29,517 nt of DNA, taken from NCBI GenBank assembly GCA_023091735.1, contig JALKBU010000643.1:1-29517 (forward strand), given 5' to 3'. Positions 29,020 to 29,517 of the stretch are shown here, in pieces. A program made the position numbers and the translations under genes. The stretch is from Trichomonas tenax. Its lineage: Eukaryota > Parabasalia > Trichomonadida > Trichomonadidae. The stretch's first letter is position 1, and every line of letters begins with the position of its first letter. A model generated the notes under the pieces. It ran no database searches. It was not told where the DNA came from and was given only the letters and a program-made list of their open reading frames with translations.

Positions 29020-29290
29020 GCATTTTATTATCATTATAATATTTAATCAATCATTCACATTTTATCATCTTTATGATATAAATGTCCATTATCAATTTCA
29101 ATTGAAATGAAATCACTTGAAATTGTTCAATATCTTGTAGAGCATGGAGCTAATGTGAACAAGAATTTAATCATTCACTCAAATTTCATTATCATTATGA
29201 TATTGGATCAATCATTCACATTTTATCATCATTATGATATGGAATCAATAGTGCAAATTTGATAATCATTATTATAGAAATATCCATTAT
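29020..29290 (+). repeat. Minisatellite-like AT-rich array
   Basis: Several degenerate units share the core ATCATTATGATAT followed by GAATCAATCATTCACATTTT (or near variants), spaced mostly by 36-50 bases. Another phrase, TGTCCATTATCAATTTCAA, occurs near 29083 and again in altered form near 29281. The array contains the ankyrin crumb and abuts the right inverted repeat. Confidence 0.5.
29107..29166 (+). pseudogene. Crumb of an ankyrin-repeat gene
   Basis: Twenty codons read MKSLEIVQYLVEHGANVNKN, a near-consensus second helix and turn of an ankyrin repeat (LEIVxYLVEHGANVN). The sequence on both sides is satellite-like and does not continue the repeat. It is a remnant and not a gene. Confidence 0.7.
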
Positions 29291-29306
29291 CAATTGCAAG
29301 TGAAAT

Positions 29307-29431
29307 GAGTCTATGACAAAAGTGAACACCAAAAAGTGACAGGGGAACCTTAAAGTCACTTTTCATGAATAAACTGTCACTTTTTGCGCAGACAAATTGT
29401 CACCTTTATAAAAAGTGTCATAAATATCTTT
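29307..29431 (-). repeat. Right copy of the ~125 bp inverted repeat bounding the window
   Basis: The reverse complement of this stretch matches 3-127 at roughly 90 percent by eye over the full length. The outer boundary of similarity is at about 29431, after which the sequence is unlike anything else in the window. Confidence 0.85.
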
Positions 29432-29517
29432 GAAGTCTAACCAATACATCCAGGTTAGTGTTGTTGACGAGCCACAACTCTATCATCAACGAGCATATAC
29501 CTAACTGGTAATTGGTA

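Noticed and set aside
3..29431. A giant 29-kb transposon carrying cargo genes
   Set aside because: No transposase, integrase or polymerase gene is visible between the repeats, and the content is ordinary housekeeping and signalling genes; two independent repeat copies explain it more simply.
1..29517. tRNA genes, CRISPR arrays, spliceosomal introns of trichomonad type
   Set aside because: No cloverleaf with a T-loop GTTCGAATC-type core, no regular spacer array and no ACTAACACACAG 3' splice signal was found on reading both strands.

Overview
The window looks like nuclear DNA of a parabasalid protist (trichomonad), in the style of Tritrichomonas or Trichomonas. The reasons are very AT-rich spacers, intronless genes that are mostly tightly packed, Inr-like TCAYW elements a few bases before start codons, TAAA overlapping several stop codons, and a trichomonad-typical repertoire: DUF3447/ankyrin-type proteins, a multi-pass receptor-like class III cyclase with PAS, a chlamydial-Pmp-like beta-helix surface protein and a kinase with Sel1-like repeats. 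No trichomonad intron consensus was seen. The species cannot be fixed from sequence alone.

Layout. The window is bounded by an inverted pair of about 125 bp repeats (3-127 and 29307-29431). 834-2936 (+) is a coiled-coil protein with a cytoskeleton-type N-terminal motif. 3526-3866 holds a broken gene fragment. 4153-7697 (-) is a large, multiply broken ankyrin/DUF3447-type pseudogene. 7980-8861 is a mariner/Stowaway-like element with TA flanks and an internal 31-bp minisatellite. 9441-9716 (+) is a small GC-rich gene. 10104-11080 (-) is a cyclic-nucleotide phosphodiesterase pseudogene whose metal-binding core has been replaced by 53 bp copied from a neighbouring gene.

The right half is mostly intact housekeeping and signalling genes: a protein kinase with Sel1-like repeats (11685-13052, +), a CCDC61/VFL3 basal-body protein (13228-13905, +), the ribosome-biogenesis WD40 protein Sof1/DCAF13 (14185-15552, -), RPA large subunit (16187-17944, +), a Pmp-like surface protein (17999-19396, -), a multi-pass membrane protein (19584-20573, -), a relic of a second cyclase gene (about 20730-20870), a large membrane adenylate cyclase (21070-25500, -) and a second long coiled-coil protein (26352-28799, -). 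The right end holds a minisatellite with an ankyrin-repeat crumb.

The genes do not form an operon; the recurring theme is promoters plus decay. A short motif, TGWCAYGTAAA, occurs at least 11 times, always between genes or in the upstream region of a gene, and looks like a promoter element. cAMP signalling is represented twice: a cyclase with adenylate-type specificity residues and a dead phosphodiesterase. The most unusual single observation is the 53-bp templated patch that moved CCDC61 coding sequence into the phosphodiesterase.
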